Positions 1 through 11,784 of a stretch of DNA of 64,000 nt are shown in pieces. The translations under genes and the position numbers were made by a program. The DNA lies in the NCBI GenBank assembly GCA_019188255.1, contig JAETXT010000002.1, positions 6,813,011 through 6,877,010 on the forward strand, read 5' to 3'. The stretch is from Verticillium longisporum (Eukaryota; Ascomycota; Sordariomycetes; Glomerellales; Plectosphaerellaceae). Under the pieces are notes generated by a model that did not search any database, was not told where the DNA came from, and worked only from the letters and a program-made list of their open reading frames with translations. Position 1 is the stretch's first letter. Each line of letters begins with the position of its first letter.

Positions 1-3000
1 TGGGAGTGTCGAGAAGCCTGATGGACTTGGCTCGCCAGGCGTCGGGGGGAAGGTAGTTTGTCGCCTCAACGGAATTGATGATGGGGGCCAAGCTTGACCA
101 GTGACATTTCCGAAAAAGCAAGAGAAACATGATAACACTACCGTATAGCTTTGGGACTTGATATTGTGTTATTATTTGGACATTGTGCGTACAACATCCG
201 CGGTGGTGGGCCAGAGGACGTACAGGCTCTCCGCGGCCCAGACGGGTGCCGTTAGGCAACCAGTAAGCGGCAGGCAAAGCACGTACGGGCACTTGGTCTT
301 GAACTTCGATTGACCTTGACAACGAGGATCGTTCGCATTCCCACGCCCATCAACTTGCACTCGCCGGGGAAGAGGGGGGGGGTTTGCTTGTACATTTGAA
401 TGCCGACTTGCTTCTGAGCTTGAGCATGACCAAGGGAGACAAAAGGTAGACCCGAGACATCGCCATCCACTCGAAGCCGTCAAATGGCTTGATCTTACTG
501 CTTGCCCTCTCTACCCAAGGTTGCCCTCGAATATGTGCGCACGATATTACCTTTGGTACCTTAGTTAAACGTGCTTACACCATTTCGATCCCAGCAATGA
601 CGGAAGAAAGATGGGCAGAAGAACTACGTCAATCTTCACCAATAGGGTGCCGCTAGAGAGTGTGCAACCAAGGGCCTTACTTCGTTGGCGACAACAAGTC
701 GCGTGTCACAACCTCCTTTGCAAGGCGGTATAATTTCTTCAGTCGTGCAACCGAAGAAGAAAAGGTTCCAAGGGACTTCCTCCTCGCTGCATTAAATCTT
801 CTGGCAAGGAAGAGGCAGCCGCTCAGCCACGATTGCCTAAGGCAGGTGTGTCACGGGTCACAACGTCGGTGGGTCTCGGTGAGCAGGGCAAACACGTCCC
901 AAGCTCCTTTATGAACCCGACATGGCGAATAAACATGCGAGTATTGCGCAAAAAACTGTGTTTTATTCGCCAGAAGCCAAACTAAACCTGCAGGTGTCCA
1001 CTGAAGCGAGCCCAGATAAATCTATCAAAATCAAAAGGTAACGAGAGTCTGATCACCAGTGATCAATGTCCTGGTCGGGGCAGGTGTCTAGCTTAACAGT
1101 ACTCAACCCCTTCCAACTGTGAGCAAAAAAAAGTGAAGAAAGAGCAGAAATGATGGGAAGGTCCTGCTATGACAAATCGAAGCTGTGCCGAGTCCTCTTC
1201 TGCATGACGGTATGACGGAGGCGACATGGCCATGCGAGAAGATTGGCTTCGAGAGGCTCATAGTGCCTGTGTTGACGTTTTGTTGGCGCTTTCATATGCA
1301 ATGTAGAAGCCGAAAACTGCAGCTCCTGGATCTCATCAGTTCTCATGTAGGCAGGTAAGTGACTAATTGAACTCACGTATGGAGACGCGTGAAGGCTAAC
1401 ACCAGCGAGTCCAGCCTCTTGTGCCTGCGGTTTGAGACGGCCTTAGGCGGGATGGAGGCAGTATGGGCAACAGAGATCGTAACGGCAGCTAAGGTTCCTG
1501 CCGTTATCACAGTTGTTCTACGAAAAGACCATTAGCGAAATGCTCGTGTGAATCTTGCATGGAAATAGGCTGAACCCACGCAGTTCCAGGTCATGATGAG
1601 GTCGAGGGGTTGAGACGGTCTCTGGTAGTGCTTTGGTGGTCTCGGATTTTGAGTATGCAGTAGAGTCTTGTAGATGGCCTCGAGAGTGTGCTGATGATCT
1701 AAAAATCAAAGACTATGCCGATGAAGACATCGAGGTATTTTATATATTTTTTCGGCCATCTCGCGATTGAAATTGGTCGCAAAGGCGTCATGGTATTCGA
1801 ATGGAAAGCCCCAAGGTTGGAATACTTGACTGCTCGAAAACACATAACCTGTACCAATATCATACCAATGACACTATGTCGAAACGCTCAACGGGGCCAG
1901 TTGTCAAGCCTCATAGTTGCATTCGGTGTGCAATTTCTCAAGGCGAAAGCAGTTTCCGTGGGAGAGATCCATAGATTTGCGGGCGCTTCGTCGCCGAGAG
2001 CCGTAAACAATATCCACGTCCCTGTGATTGAGGCCAACCCTGGCCTGAGGTGTTGGACAAACCTCAACCAAACACAGCTTTGCCATCGCAAAGAAGGTTG
2101 AGTCTCGTCGCCCTACTAGGTCAAATCGCAGGCAGGAAAGGGGGAAGCTGGGGGTTGACATAGCCTCCGTGCGCAGCTTCCAGGGCTCGAATATCGTCGG
2201 TGTCTTCCATCATGCCTCGCCCACGGGAAAGCAAGGCGGAACGAGGGTGAAGAGTTCCCAGCAATTTGGCCAGGACGTCTCTCACCGTCCCATGCTCGTC
2301 GCGACGAAACTCGGCAGCTTTAGGGCGGCGAAGCCTCAAGCCTCCTTCTCCTGAGTCGAATGTGCACTTGCGGCTCAACGAAAAGTCTAAGCTCGGGTCA
2401 GTATCGTACGGGAAAAAATAAAGGGATGCTAGGCTCTTGGTGTCAGGGAGCATCACACGGTTTGCCGCAGGAAATCTTACCGCTTCCATCCAAGCATACC
2501 CTAGAATGCACATTGGAGAGTTGGAATATCGGCCAATCTGAACCGAGGACTTCTTTGCTTCGCACACCACCCTAGCGTGTGAGCCTCTCTCGCACCACAC
2601 TGATAAGAGCCGCATTTGCCCCAGCCTTGCCCACTTTGAGGACCCTGCCTCTTAGCGCTTCTTTCATCCTGTGACTTTGCATCCATCCTGCCGTGATTCA
2701 ATACAATTATTGAGAATAAATCGCCGAGCTAAAGACTAGTTGGGACCGCGTCGTTGAGGCAGGGCGGGCTGACTCTGTGAAGGTGGATAGGCCGTCTCGT
2801 GGAGGAGTCATGACGTCAACACGACCTAATAAGGTACGGTAGGTAGGTATTTGAATCTCCTACTTCGGTCGGTAGTGGGCTGTGTGAACGACCTTGCGCC
2901 CCGCCCGAGACATGAGGCTATCGTGGAGCGCAAAGGCGGCAGGCGAGTAAGGTTTCGTCGAGGTTCGGTCAAACGTCATGTGTTCGCTTTACTGGAAGAA

Positions 3001-3563
3001 AGGCCGGGCCTTAAACTCATGTCTGGTAGCAGCAAAGACCCGGGCACCGAATACAGTCTGCATCTTCCACCGGAGCGGGCCTGCGCGCTGTGACCATGCC
3101 GCTGCACAGCATCTTCTTTTCTCCAGGGATATTGACGTGAACTGCACCTCTCCTTCAGGTAAATGATGAAGGACGCTCAGATTTAAAGTAAAATATGTGC
3201 AGAGTCGGGGTTGTGGTCATTGCTGGGCCACTGGTTGGGCATGAACCACGCCTTAGTCATCAGTAATCTCTCTCGAATGGCAGGTTGCCATCTGATGATG
3301 CTTCGCCCAGACCTCATCTGCCCCGTCCACGTCAGCGATGCGACCGACGTTCCCCTACCAATACTAGTATTGTGTGGGAACCCTGCAGAATCCTTCCCCC
3401 TCGTTCCGTTTCATTCCTGAACACGACCACGATGCCATGCCATTCTAGTCCTGGCGTTCCGAAAGCCATGTTGCGACACAACACTCGATCCTAGGTAGTA
3501 ACCACAGCGAGCGCGACGCCGACACCACACTGCTTCCACCATAGACGCCACGCGTCCCCCGGG
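1..3563. other. Intergenic / no supported gene
   Basis: Only short open frames without family resemblance occur on either strand; the longest is 164 codons on the minus strand at 2121-2615. I see no tRNA, rRNA or terminal repeat structure. The last few hundred bases must contain the pfa5 promoter. Confidence 0.5.
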
Positions 3564-3584
3564 ATGCGCTGCCTGCCACCATGA
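3564..3584 (+). promoter_or_regulatory. Upstream ORF overlapping the pfa5 start
   Basis: A six-codon upstream ORF (Met-Arg-Cys-Leu-Pro-Pro) begins at 3564. Its TGA stop at 3582-3584 shares bases with the pfa5 ATG at 3581-3583, so stop and start overlap as ATGA. The pfa5 ATG has the stronger context (GCCACCATGA). If this lies in the mRNA leader, pfa5 could be translated by leaky scanning or by reinitiation; that role is inference. Confidence 0.45.
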
Positions 3585-5040
3585 CAGAATCGCAAGAGAG
3601 TCATAAAGCCATCGCTAGATGGACAAGCCGGGTCATCCCGGCCACCCTTGCCGGTGTTCTTGGTTATGCGACATACGTTGTCGTATCGCGACTCTGTAGT
3701 ACGTCCTCCAGAGCAAGGCTATTCTAACTGCGCACTAATGGACACCCCCAGTTGAATATTTATCGAAAGAGAGGGAAGAAACTGGCACCGTCATTGCCGT
3801 ATTGATCCTCTATTTTCTTTTTCTCTTCTTGTCCTTGGTGACATACATCCGGACGATATGGACCATCAACACCGACACTGGACTTGTACCACTCGGCCCA
3901 GAGGCTCAGAGAGCCGAAAGCGGAGCAGAAAAATCAATATCGAAGGGAGGCAAACGATCTGGACGGCGCGCCGATGATATTGAATCCCAACCCTATCAGC
4001 CAGGCCCCGATCAAGACCCGGACAGCCCGGGACTGGAGAGGTTCTACAGCAAAAACGCGTTCATCTGTGAGAACGATGGTCGACCCAAGTGGTGCTCAGA
4101 ATGTCGCAAATGGAAGCCGGATCGTGCGCATCACTCCAGCGAGATTGGTCGGTGCGTACTGAAGATGGACCACTACTGTCCATGGGTTGGTGGGATGGTT
4201 TCCGAGACTTGTAGGTTCCATTGAATCCTCCTTTGCCTGTCCCTCAAAGGTCTGGTCTGACATTGGCTAGCATTCAAATTCTTCTCCCAGTTTACCTGCT
4301 ACTGTGCGGCCATGTGTGCTGTTGTGCTATCGACGGCGGCATATTGTCTGGCCAAACAACAACAGGAGGGACGATCTCTGGACCGGCAGATCGTCGCGGT
4401 CATCGCACTCTCCGCCTTTTTCGGCCTCTTTACCTTCACGATGACGATGTCATCGTGGTATTACGTCTTTCTTAACGTTACTAATATCGACATGCTTAAG
4501 AAGGCATGGGTTTATCAGGTGGCTGTTCGCGTGCCGCGCGGGACTCCATCCAGCCAGCACTTTTCAACCGTCACATATCCTTTGCCCAAACACAGCGAGA
4601 CGCCAAGCAGTCAAAGTAGCGGGGGCACCAACTTGCCAACCTTGTCTGTGTCGCACTCTGGTGAGCAGCAATTGTCAGCGAGAGACCTTGCTGCCACACG
4701 AACATTCGCCATACTGCGTACAGAGCCGGATGAGAATCCTTGGGACCTCGGATGGAAGGAGAATTGGAAGCAGGTCATGGGAAACAATATCATTGACTGG
4801 CTGCTTCCCATTCGGAAATCACCTTGTGCGCTTCACGAGAACGCGGACAGTGATTATCCCATGGGTCATGTACTGCAATCACTGGCGAAACGGAACGGAA
4901 TCCTAACCTTGGCGGATGAAGAGGGCAGCCTCACAGAAATGTACGAGGTAAGGAGCGCTCAACGAGGGAGTTGACATCACGAAGATACCCAGTCATACGA
5001 CACGACGCAGCGCGGCGCCAGGTTTGGGTGCACAGTGTAA
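3581..5040 (+). CDS. pfa5: DHHC palmitoyltransferase, Pfa5-like
   Basis: Transfers palmitate to cysteines of membrane-associated proteins. Proposed exons: 3581-3698, 3752-4210, 4271-4947 and 4993-5040 (433 aa). The first two introns have GT..AG ends and branch-like CTAAC or CTGAC. The DHHC Cys-rich domain is in exon 2 and begins CSECRKWKPDRAHHSSEIGRC; the catalytic Asp-His-Tyr-Cys reads DHYCPWVGG, a DHYC form of DHHC. Exon 3 starts with SFKFFSQFTCY, as in Pfa5 proteins. Hydrophobic segments lie near residues 15-35, in the second exon (LILYFLFLFLSLV), and after the DHHC domain, fitting a four-pass membrane protein. The last intron (45 bp, GTAAGG donor) is uncertain: if it is retained, translation stops at 4974 (426 aa). 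The start is supported by the Kozak-like context and conserved frame. rad30 follows in the same direction 437 bp downstream. Confidence 0.85.
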
Positions 5041-5477
5041 TTCCCTTTGCGTGTGTTGCGCAAGGATGACACGGCGAGACCAAACAAAACTCCACCACTA
5101 GATAATTCTTAATGATTAGCCTCTATTTTGCACGATGTTCACCCAGAGTTTAAATGTTTCATCGGCGCATTGTTCAAATATTCAAGAGAGGTTGCCTTAT
5201 TTCGGATCGCGCCAACTTGCCAATTCCATTGTGGCAGTCATGACGTTGGAGGCGCCCTTTCCCAGCGCGCTTATGTAACCACCAGGCAACACCACAAGAC
5301 GGACCCGCGTTCGCGTCTCAACCTCCATATCAGAACACTTCATCCCAATGGCGTTGTTTCCAGCCTCACACGACTACCTAGCGATTACATTGCCAGATTC
5401 GAGATGATCTGTGCAAACTGTAGGCCTAGCTCAAGTACTAAAAAATTATTGACATGCAGCCGTGACCTATCCAGACC
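5041..5477. other. Short intergenic region pfa5-rad30
   Basis: This 437-bp spacer between two tandem plus-strand genes must hold the pfa5 3' end and the rad30 promoter. I see no repeat or conserved element in it. Confidence 0.5.
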
Positions 5478-7548
5478 ATGACGACCTCTTCGCCACAGTT
5501 TCGCGAGTCGTCGCCCCTGATGGGCACGAGGAGCCCGAAATCCCAGTTCACTTATCGACAACTCTCACTTCTCGCCTCGTATGCCGTATCTAGTCCGCTG
5601 CGGGTCATCGCTCACATTGACCTCGACGCATTCTATGCCCAGTGTGAGATGGTGCGCCTGAATACTCCAGAGGACCAGCCCTTGGCCGTGCAGCAGTGGT
5701 ATGTCAAGCAAAGGATGCCACACCTTGCTTCTCCCTTTTTTCTCTCATGAAACGTGCGCTTCCTGATGACCAAACTGACATGATCAGGCAAGGTTTGATT
5801 GCCATCAACTACCCCGCGCGTAGCTTTGGCATTGGAAGGCACTGCACCCTTGCAGAAGCGAGGAAGTTGTGCCCAGACCTGATTGCACAGCACGTGGCCA
5901 CATGGCGCGAGGGCGACGACAAGTGGGCGTACCGTGACGATGCCGCCGCCAACATTACGAGCGACAAGGTGTCGCTCGATCCCTATCGGCTGCAGTCGAG
6001 AAGGATTCTGGCACTCATCAAAGAAACACTACCATCTGACCTCCAAAAGGTTGAGAAAGCGAGCATCGATGAGGTATTCTGTGACCTGTCGGCCCACGTC
6101 CATTCAATCCTGCTCGAGCGCTTTCCCGAGCTGAATAATCCCCGCCATATGATGACCCGACAGAGAGGCTACCTCGGCCGCCGGTCGTCGCACTCGACTG
6201 GCAAACATACGCCTAGATTGACCTGGACGAGGACTCGGAGAATCAGGACCCTGACTGGGTCGACGTGGCAATACTGATTGGGTCCGAGATTATCCGGGGT
6301 GTCCGCGCACGCATCCACGAAGTTCTGCATTACACTTGTTCCGCTGGCATAGCGAATAACAAGATGCTCAGCAAGTTGGGCTCGGCCCACAAGAAGCCCA
6401 GCCAACAGACTGTGATACGCAACCGCGCCGTCCAACAGTTTCTTTCCGACTTCAAGTTCACCAAGATCCGCAACCTGGGTGGCAAGCTCGGTGATAACAT
6501 TGTCAACACGTTCAACACGGACACCGTCAAGGACCTCATACCGACCCCACTGGATCAGATGAAGGCGAGGCTGGGGGACGAGACGGGCATTTGGGTTTAC
6601 AACACGATTCGTGGCATTGACCAGAGCGAGGTCAACTCTCGAACCCAGATCAAATCAATGCTGTCCGCCAAATCATTCCGCCCCTCCATCCACACACCAG
6701 ACCAAGGGAACCGTTGGCTGCGAATCTTTGTCGCTGACATCTTTTCCCGATTGGTCGAGGAGGGTGTGCTCGAAAACAAACGCAGGCCAAAGACGATAAA
6801 CCTGCACCATAGACACGGTGGTCAGATGAAGTCACGTCAAGGGCCAATACCTCAAGGGAAGCCCATTGATGAGCAAGGTCTGTTCGATCTTGCCAGAAAC
6901 CTATTGCAGCAGATTGTCGCGGAGGGCAAAGTCTGGCCCTGCGAGAACCTCAGCCTAAGTGTTGGTGGTTTCGAAGATGGCATCACCGGAAACATGGGAA
7001 TCGGCGCTTTTCTGGTAAAGGGGGCTGAAGCTCAGGCCTTGAGGCAGGCGTCGAACACCTCGACTCACATGTCCCCGTCTGAAGTACCAGCCGCAAAGAA
7101 ACGCCGCCTGGCTAGTGACGGCGGCATACACAAATTCTTGACGCGAAGCGTCTCTATAGATGAAGATGTGGCCGCTCAAGACGCGGCCATGACCGAAGGG
7201 AGCAAATCAAGCGACGACAAGCAGCAGAGACTCTCAACGGGCACGACAACTCCACGTATCAAAGAGGCCGGGGAGATCGAGACAAACGATTCGAACCCCT
7301 GGGCTTTGCCCGTCCATTTGTGTAGCAGATGCAATGCAAGCTTCCAAGATAGCGGCGACTTCCAAAGCCACCAGGACTGGCATATTGCCAAGGACCTCCA
7401 GGATGAAGAACGTGGAAAGTCCGCATTCGTCCAAACACCGCCCTCCGCCTCTCATGCTGCCGGCCCCCGCAAAGCTGCCACGTCCGCGAAGCGAGGTGGC
7501 CGAAGCGGCAAGCTCGAACATGGCCAACGTAAACTGAAGTTTGGCTAG
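5478..7548 (+). CDS. rad30: DNA polymerase eta (Rad30), interrupted by a frameshift and a stop
   Basis: Y-family translesion polymerase that copies past UV photoproducts. Exons 5478-5698 and 5788-7548 with one 89-bp intron (GTATGT..CAG). The polymerase active site is visible: AHIDLDAFYAQCEMVRL at about residues 45-61 and EKASIDEVF in exon 2 supply the metal-binding Asp/Asp/Glu. The little-finger region follows, then a C2H2 ubiquitin-binding zinc finger (UBZ, LCSRCNASFQDSGDFQSHQD, about 7316-7375). The C-terminus GQRKLKFG resembles a weak PCNA-binding motif. Full length would be about 660 aa, normal for fungal Pol eta. Two breaks lie within 80 bp. The frame shifts by one base at the C4 run 6140-6143, where the family has a Pro-rich PPPYDDP-type segment. 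An in-frame TAG stands at 6214-6216, a position that is usually a hydrophobic residue. I tried intron models and found no GT..AG pair that removes both breaks while keeping the conserved SIDEVF segment. It is either a sequence error or a real loss of function. Confidence 0.85.
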
Positions 7549-10438
7549 GTAGCACGCACACATCATAGGCCAAGTGGTGTTAGGGATCGGCAGCGGCGCC
7601 AGCCGTCCTGTCGCTCCGCTTCCATGGCTGGCCTGTAACAATTTCGCGATCCCTGATGATCCGAAGACGACGGCCACGAGAGCATGGACTAAGGGGGTTG
7701 AGACCATGTTAACCACCAGACGGCCCGCGTCACAAACAATCAGTATGACCTGCACTTTTCCCATGATTGGACCCACTCTACGGGAACCGACAGACCAAAA
7801 TGGTGATGCTGAAGCGGTGGGCAGCATTGGGCATGCACGATGGCCTGAGACGCAGATGAATGGGTCTCTTCATACGGCCGATCTCCATGACTGGGCAGAA
7901 AAGCCTGGCCTCTGCAAGCTACAGTGCGGTGACCAAGCCGGACTGCTGGCGATGAAGTCCTCGGAAAGCAGGTCCTCTGAGCTGTTTGATTTACGGCATC
8001 TGAACAAGTGTCGAGCAGTCGTTCGCTTGTACTCCCTTTGTGTATCAGAGTAGCTGACCACGACGCCCCACAAAGAGCTTTGTCGAGCAGAATGGCAGAC
8101 GAATTTCAGGCAGCGCTTCCCAGTCTTGGTAGTTCAAGGTTTTGATGCTCTGGAGTCGGAGTCGTGCCATTGCAGCTTAGGTGGACAACTGCAGCATAGG
8201 AAAAGCCGGGCTATTGGGTACATGATGACCAGCTGTTGGTGATCTTGTCCCTGATCCTGGTACGTTGCGGTGCAAGGCCTTGCCTCCGAAGATTTCCACG
8301 GAAGCGGCCTTTCCTGGCACCATACAAAGGCGCAGCGTTTTAATGTCGATGCTTGAGAATGAGTTGCTCAGGCATGTCTGAGCATAATGGCCGTCCTATC
8401 ACCGTGTGACAGTAAAGCGATCGATGATTGGACGGAATTTTGGTCACTTTGAGTCGGGAGGTTGGGCCACAATCCAAGCAAGGCATTGCTACCCAACGAT
8501 GATTGACGTGTGTGCCAGCCACCTGAAGGCGGGACCAGTCTGAATGTTCAATCGATGGCCTGTTCTGGTCGTCAAGCCGTGTATGTCATGTCGGTCAGCG
8601 GCAGCCGATCAACCATTTCAAGCTACTGCACTGCACGTGCACATGATGTTCTCGAGGCAATAACATCGTGCCGCAGCTCATTGCACCACGTCGCTATCAT
8701 CGAATGGACTCCTTCTAGGCTTCGAATCGTCTGCTCGAGAAGACCATGAGGCAGAGGTGCGTCGGCGGAGCTACCCCGTTTTGTCGGTGGGGGAGGCGCC
8801 AATGAGACGGAGATGGACAGAGAGTCGAGAAGGGGCTGGATGAGACGAGTGAGGGAAGCCAGGATGGCCCATGACCGTCAGGTAGCAAATGCCACGCTGG
8901 CTCTAGTGGCCCAGACGCTCTGTTGCAAGGCTTGGCAGAAGAAGAAAAGTTTCATTGCGAGAAGCGCGCCGTGAGGGTTTTCTACCGGCGTGGTGTTTGA
9001 GTAAGAAGCGGGTTCCACGCAGCGAAGGGCTTTCGTCGTGTCATTCGTGTTACAAGAAATGCTCGCACGGCATGTCGTATTTGAATGATCAGGGTTCCTC
9101 CACCAGGGGTTTCGACGTTGAAATGACAAAACCCAACCATACGGGGTGTGCCAGCCTGACTGCGCGTCGTAAGGGGGGGGTTTTCGCCATTCATGTCTGG
9201 TCCCATTGCCATTTTGGCAAGCAGCCGACACGAAATGCCATTTTTGGAGGGCTGTCCCTAGGGCCCTCCAAGTGGATGAGATCGGGCTCGTCCTGGATCT
9301 GGGGTGAGTGTCCGTCCGAGAACTGGACACGAGGGAGGTGCCGGCTACAAAAATGACAATCACAATGTTGGATCATCGCGTACGTCACCAGGTGCTGTCA
9401 CCAAGACCATCGACTTTCTTTTGGGGCCAGACCGTCAGGCTGTCAAACCTGTCAGGCTCCCGAGCTTCATTCTGTTGGGCTAAACAGAGGGGACGGCAAC
9501 AGGGAGAGAGCCTGTTGCAGCCTCCGACGATCCCCAACGGTGTCGTTTCTGTCAGTTGGAAGGGGTGATGGTGGCTCATTGAAACGGATCTCGTGAACAG
9601 AGTCTGTTCACAGGAACCCATTTTTCGCGAGAGACCGGGTTTGTAGGCAGGGCGAGGTGGAAGTGGACGAGCGTGGGGAGCACGAGATACTGTGGCTGAG
9701 AAGACGACACCCTCTGCTTTTTGGTAACGAGTTGACGCAGGCATCTTGGCGTGCCGCCACCTGGATAGGTACTTGCTGCTTCAGCTAGGGCACTGCAACT
9801 GCAAGGCAGAAGCAGCAAAGCAGATGCAGACGTTAGGTAGACGCAGGACAGGAGCACGGTTTATTAGCCAGCCAACAGCGTGCTGCCAGCGCGTCCCAAC
9901 CTCCTTCACCTCCAGGGGGGGCGCTCAGTGTGTGCCTGCTGATGGGTGTGGCCAGTCACGTACCACCATTGGGACACCAGAGGCCTAAGCCGACTCGCTA
10001 ATCCCTGTCATCCCTGCCCTACCTGCCTACCTACCTGCCTGCCTGCCTGCCTCGAGCCAGGTTTATCGCTGACGCTGGATCGGTGGTGCTTCCTGCCTCC
10101 AGTTTTTGCTGCTGCCCACTGGATGTCGGTCACAGTTGACTTGCCGCTGGCCCTCAGGCCGACCCACATGGTCTTCCTGCCAGCGCAATCAATGACTGCC
10201 CTTTTCTTCTGCCACCACCCACTTTCCCCCTCCCCTCCAAATGTTGTCTGCTCCGAACCTTCGCATCTTTCTCTTTCCCAGCCCATTACCACCTACAACC
10301 ACCGCCCAAGGGCTCGTTCTCCTCTTCGCCATATTCAGACGTATACGATTCACATAGGAGCTGTCGCGACCCTCTATCCCTTTTCGCTCTCGCTCTCGCT
10401 CTCTCTCACCCCCTCGCCACAGTCACAAAATCAATCAG
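7549..10438. other. Intergenic region rad30-rfeG
   Basis: A 2.9-kb stretch without a supportable gene; the open frames present have no family resemblance. The right part turns pyrimidine-rich (CT repeats about 10,385-10,412), as is common just upstream of fungal start codons, and contains a CCTG/CCTA tetranucleotide tract. Confidence 0.5.
10013..10054. repeat. CCTG/CCTA tetranucleotide microsatellite
   Basis: About ten imperfect tetranucleotide units (CCTA or CCTG) lie about 400 bp upstream of the rfeG-like start. This kind of tract varies in length between strains. Confidence 0.75.
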
Positions 10439-11784
10439 ATGGCGTCGAGGCAACCACGAGGCGGCGCGCCTCAGTCAAGCGGTGTCGGCGCTTCCACTGC
10501 GAGCAGCCGCTCCAACGAGTACTTCGTTCCGAGGGACGGCATCGATCGAGAGGTCATCACCGCCGACATCTGCCGCTACCTCGGAAACGATGCACTCGTC
10601 CGACCTGGTCACTACGAGGTACGCTCTTCCATATGGCGAGTTGACGACAACCGTCGTCGCCGCGTATCGCACGACACGGGTCGATCTGACGGTATCGGAC
10701 CTCGTGCTGACAAGCCTCCCTACAGAACCCCCAAACAGGCCAGGCCGTCCAAGGCTACTACATCACAGCCTACCGGAATCTGACGACAGTGAGTCGTCGC
10801 TCTTCCCCGCCCATCTGGTTGTCGGCGGGGACATGTGCTGACACGGCACAGGCTATGATTGATGATTTGAAGGCCGACTCAGCTCGGTGGGAGGCAGAGC
10901 GGCGGCAGCAGGCTTCCCGCAATGCCCCAAGCACAGCAGGTACCTTGGCCTCAAAGAGTGCGAAGGGCCAGCCTTCAAGACATTCTAACTCGCCCATCCT
11001 AGGGTACCGTGACTCGGCCACCCACAATGCCCGACAGCACTTTGGCCCCACTACCGAAACCGCTGGAGGATACTCAGATGGTCGTGACCCCTATGATGCT
11101 CCCAGATACCCAGGATCCCAAGCTCCAGGCTACTCAGGAAACTCGGGCCCCTACCCGTCGCAGGGCGGCGGCTCTGCGCACGCCTCCGTGCAATCCAGCT
11201 ATGGCTCAACTGGTGGCTACCAGTACCCTCCCCAGAATGCTACATACTCTCCGCAGCCGGACCCAAGGTATCCTGCTTCACAGACCGCCTCGTACGGACC
11301 ACCGGACATGCCATACACCAACGTCAGTGTGAACTCGGTCAACTCAGCCATGCGCCAGCAGTACAATGATCCCTATGGTAGCTCTCAAGCGGGTCAGCGC
11401 ATCCCCGCTGCCACTGCGCCCGGTCCCGGACAGGCTTATGGACAGCAGGCTCCGCCGCTTATGGCGGTGCTCCAGGTTACTACCCTCAGCAGCAGGCTGC
11501 CGCGAGCTACGGCTCTTCTCAGGCACAGGCCCCAGACACGATATATGGTCGCGGTGCGTCTTCACCGAATCCCCAACCTCTACCCGAAAACCGTCTGATT
11601 ATGTAGCTTCCCCGCAGGTGCATCCCAGGCCTTCAGCTCCGCCCAAGGACAACAGTATGCTCCCAATCCTACCCCGCGCGCCGCCGCTTCTTCGTCTTCC
11701 AGTACTCAAATGGCCAGCAGTGCAGCACCTCATTCTCGTCGCGAGAGGGAACCAACCGACAGGCACCGAGCCTCTCGCCGATGA
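10439..11784 (+). CDS. rfeG: RfeG-like putative transcription factor, one frameshift
   Basis: Proposed exons: 10439-10618, 10726-10788, 10852-10939, 11003-11553 and 11618-11784, all with GT..AG ends; about 349 aa if the frame is restored. The N-terminal part is the conserved module (NEYFVPRDGIDREVITADIC, then a segment ending YYITAYRNLTT, then AMIDDLKADSARWEAERR). A long low-complexity region rich in Gly, Pro, Tyr, Ser and Gln follows, ending in a basic RREREPTDRHRASRR tail. I associate this architecture with the fungal proteins annotated as transcription factor RfeG; that name is from memory, and I know no proven DNA-binding domain. The frame shifts by one missing base at about 11,452-11,460 (CCGCCGCTT). 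Before it the frame reads QQAPP and after it YGGAPGYYPQQQ, and only the second frame joins exon 5. The 63-bp intron 10,940-11,002 is in frame and stop-free, so it may be retained in some transcripts. Confidence 0.7.

Noticed and set aside
6074..6216. Intron in rad30 that would hide both breaks
   Set aside because: The only phase-compatible donor (GTATTC at 6,074) would delete the rest of the catalytic SIDEVF motif and conserved sequence after it.
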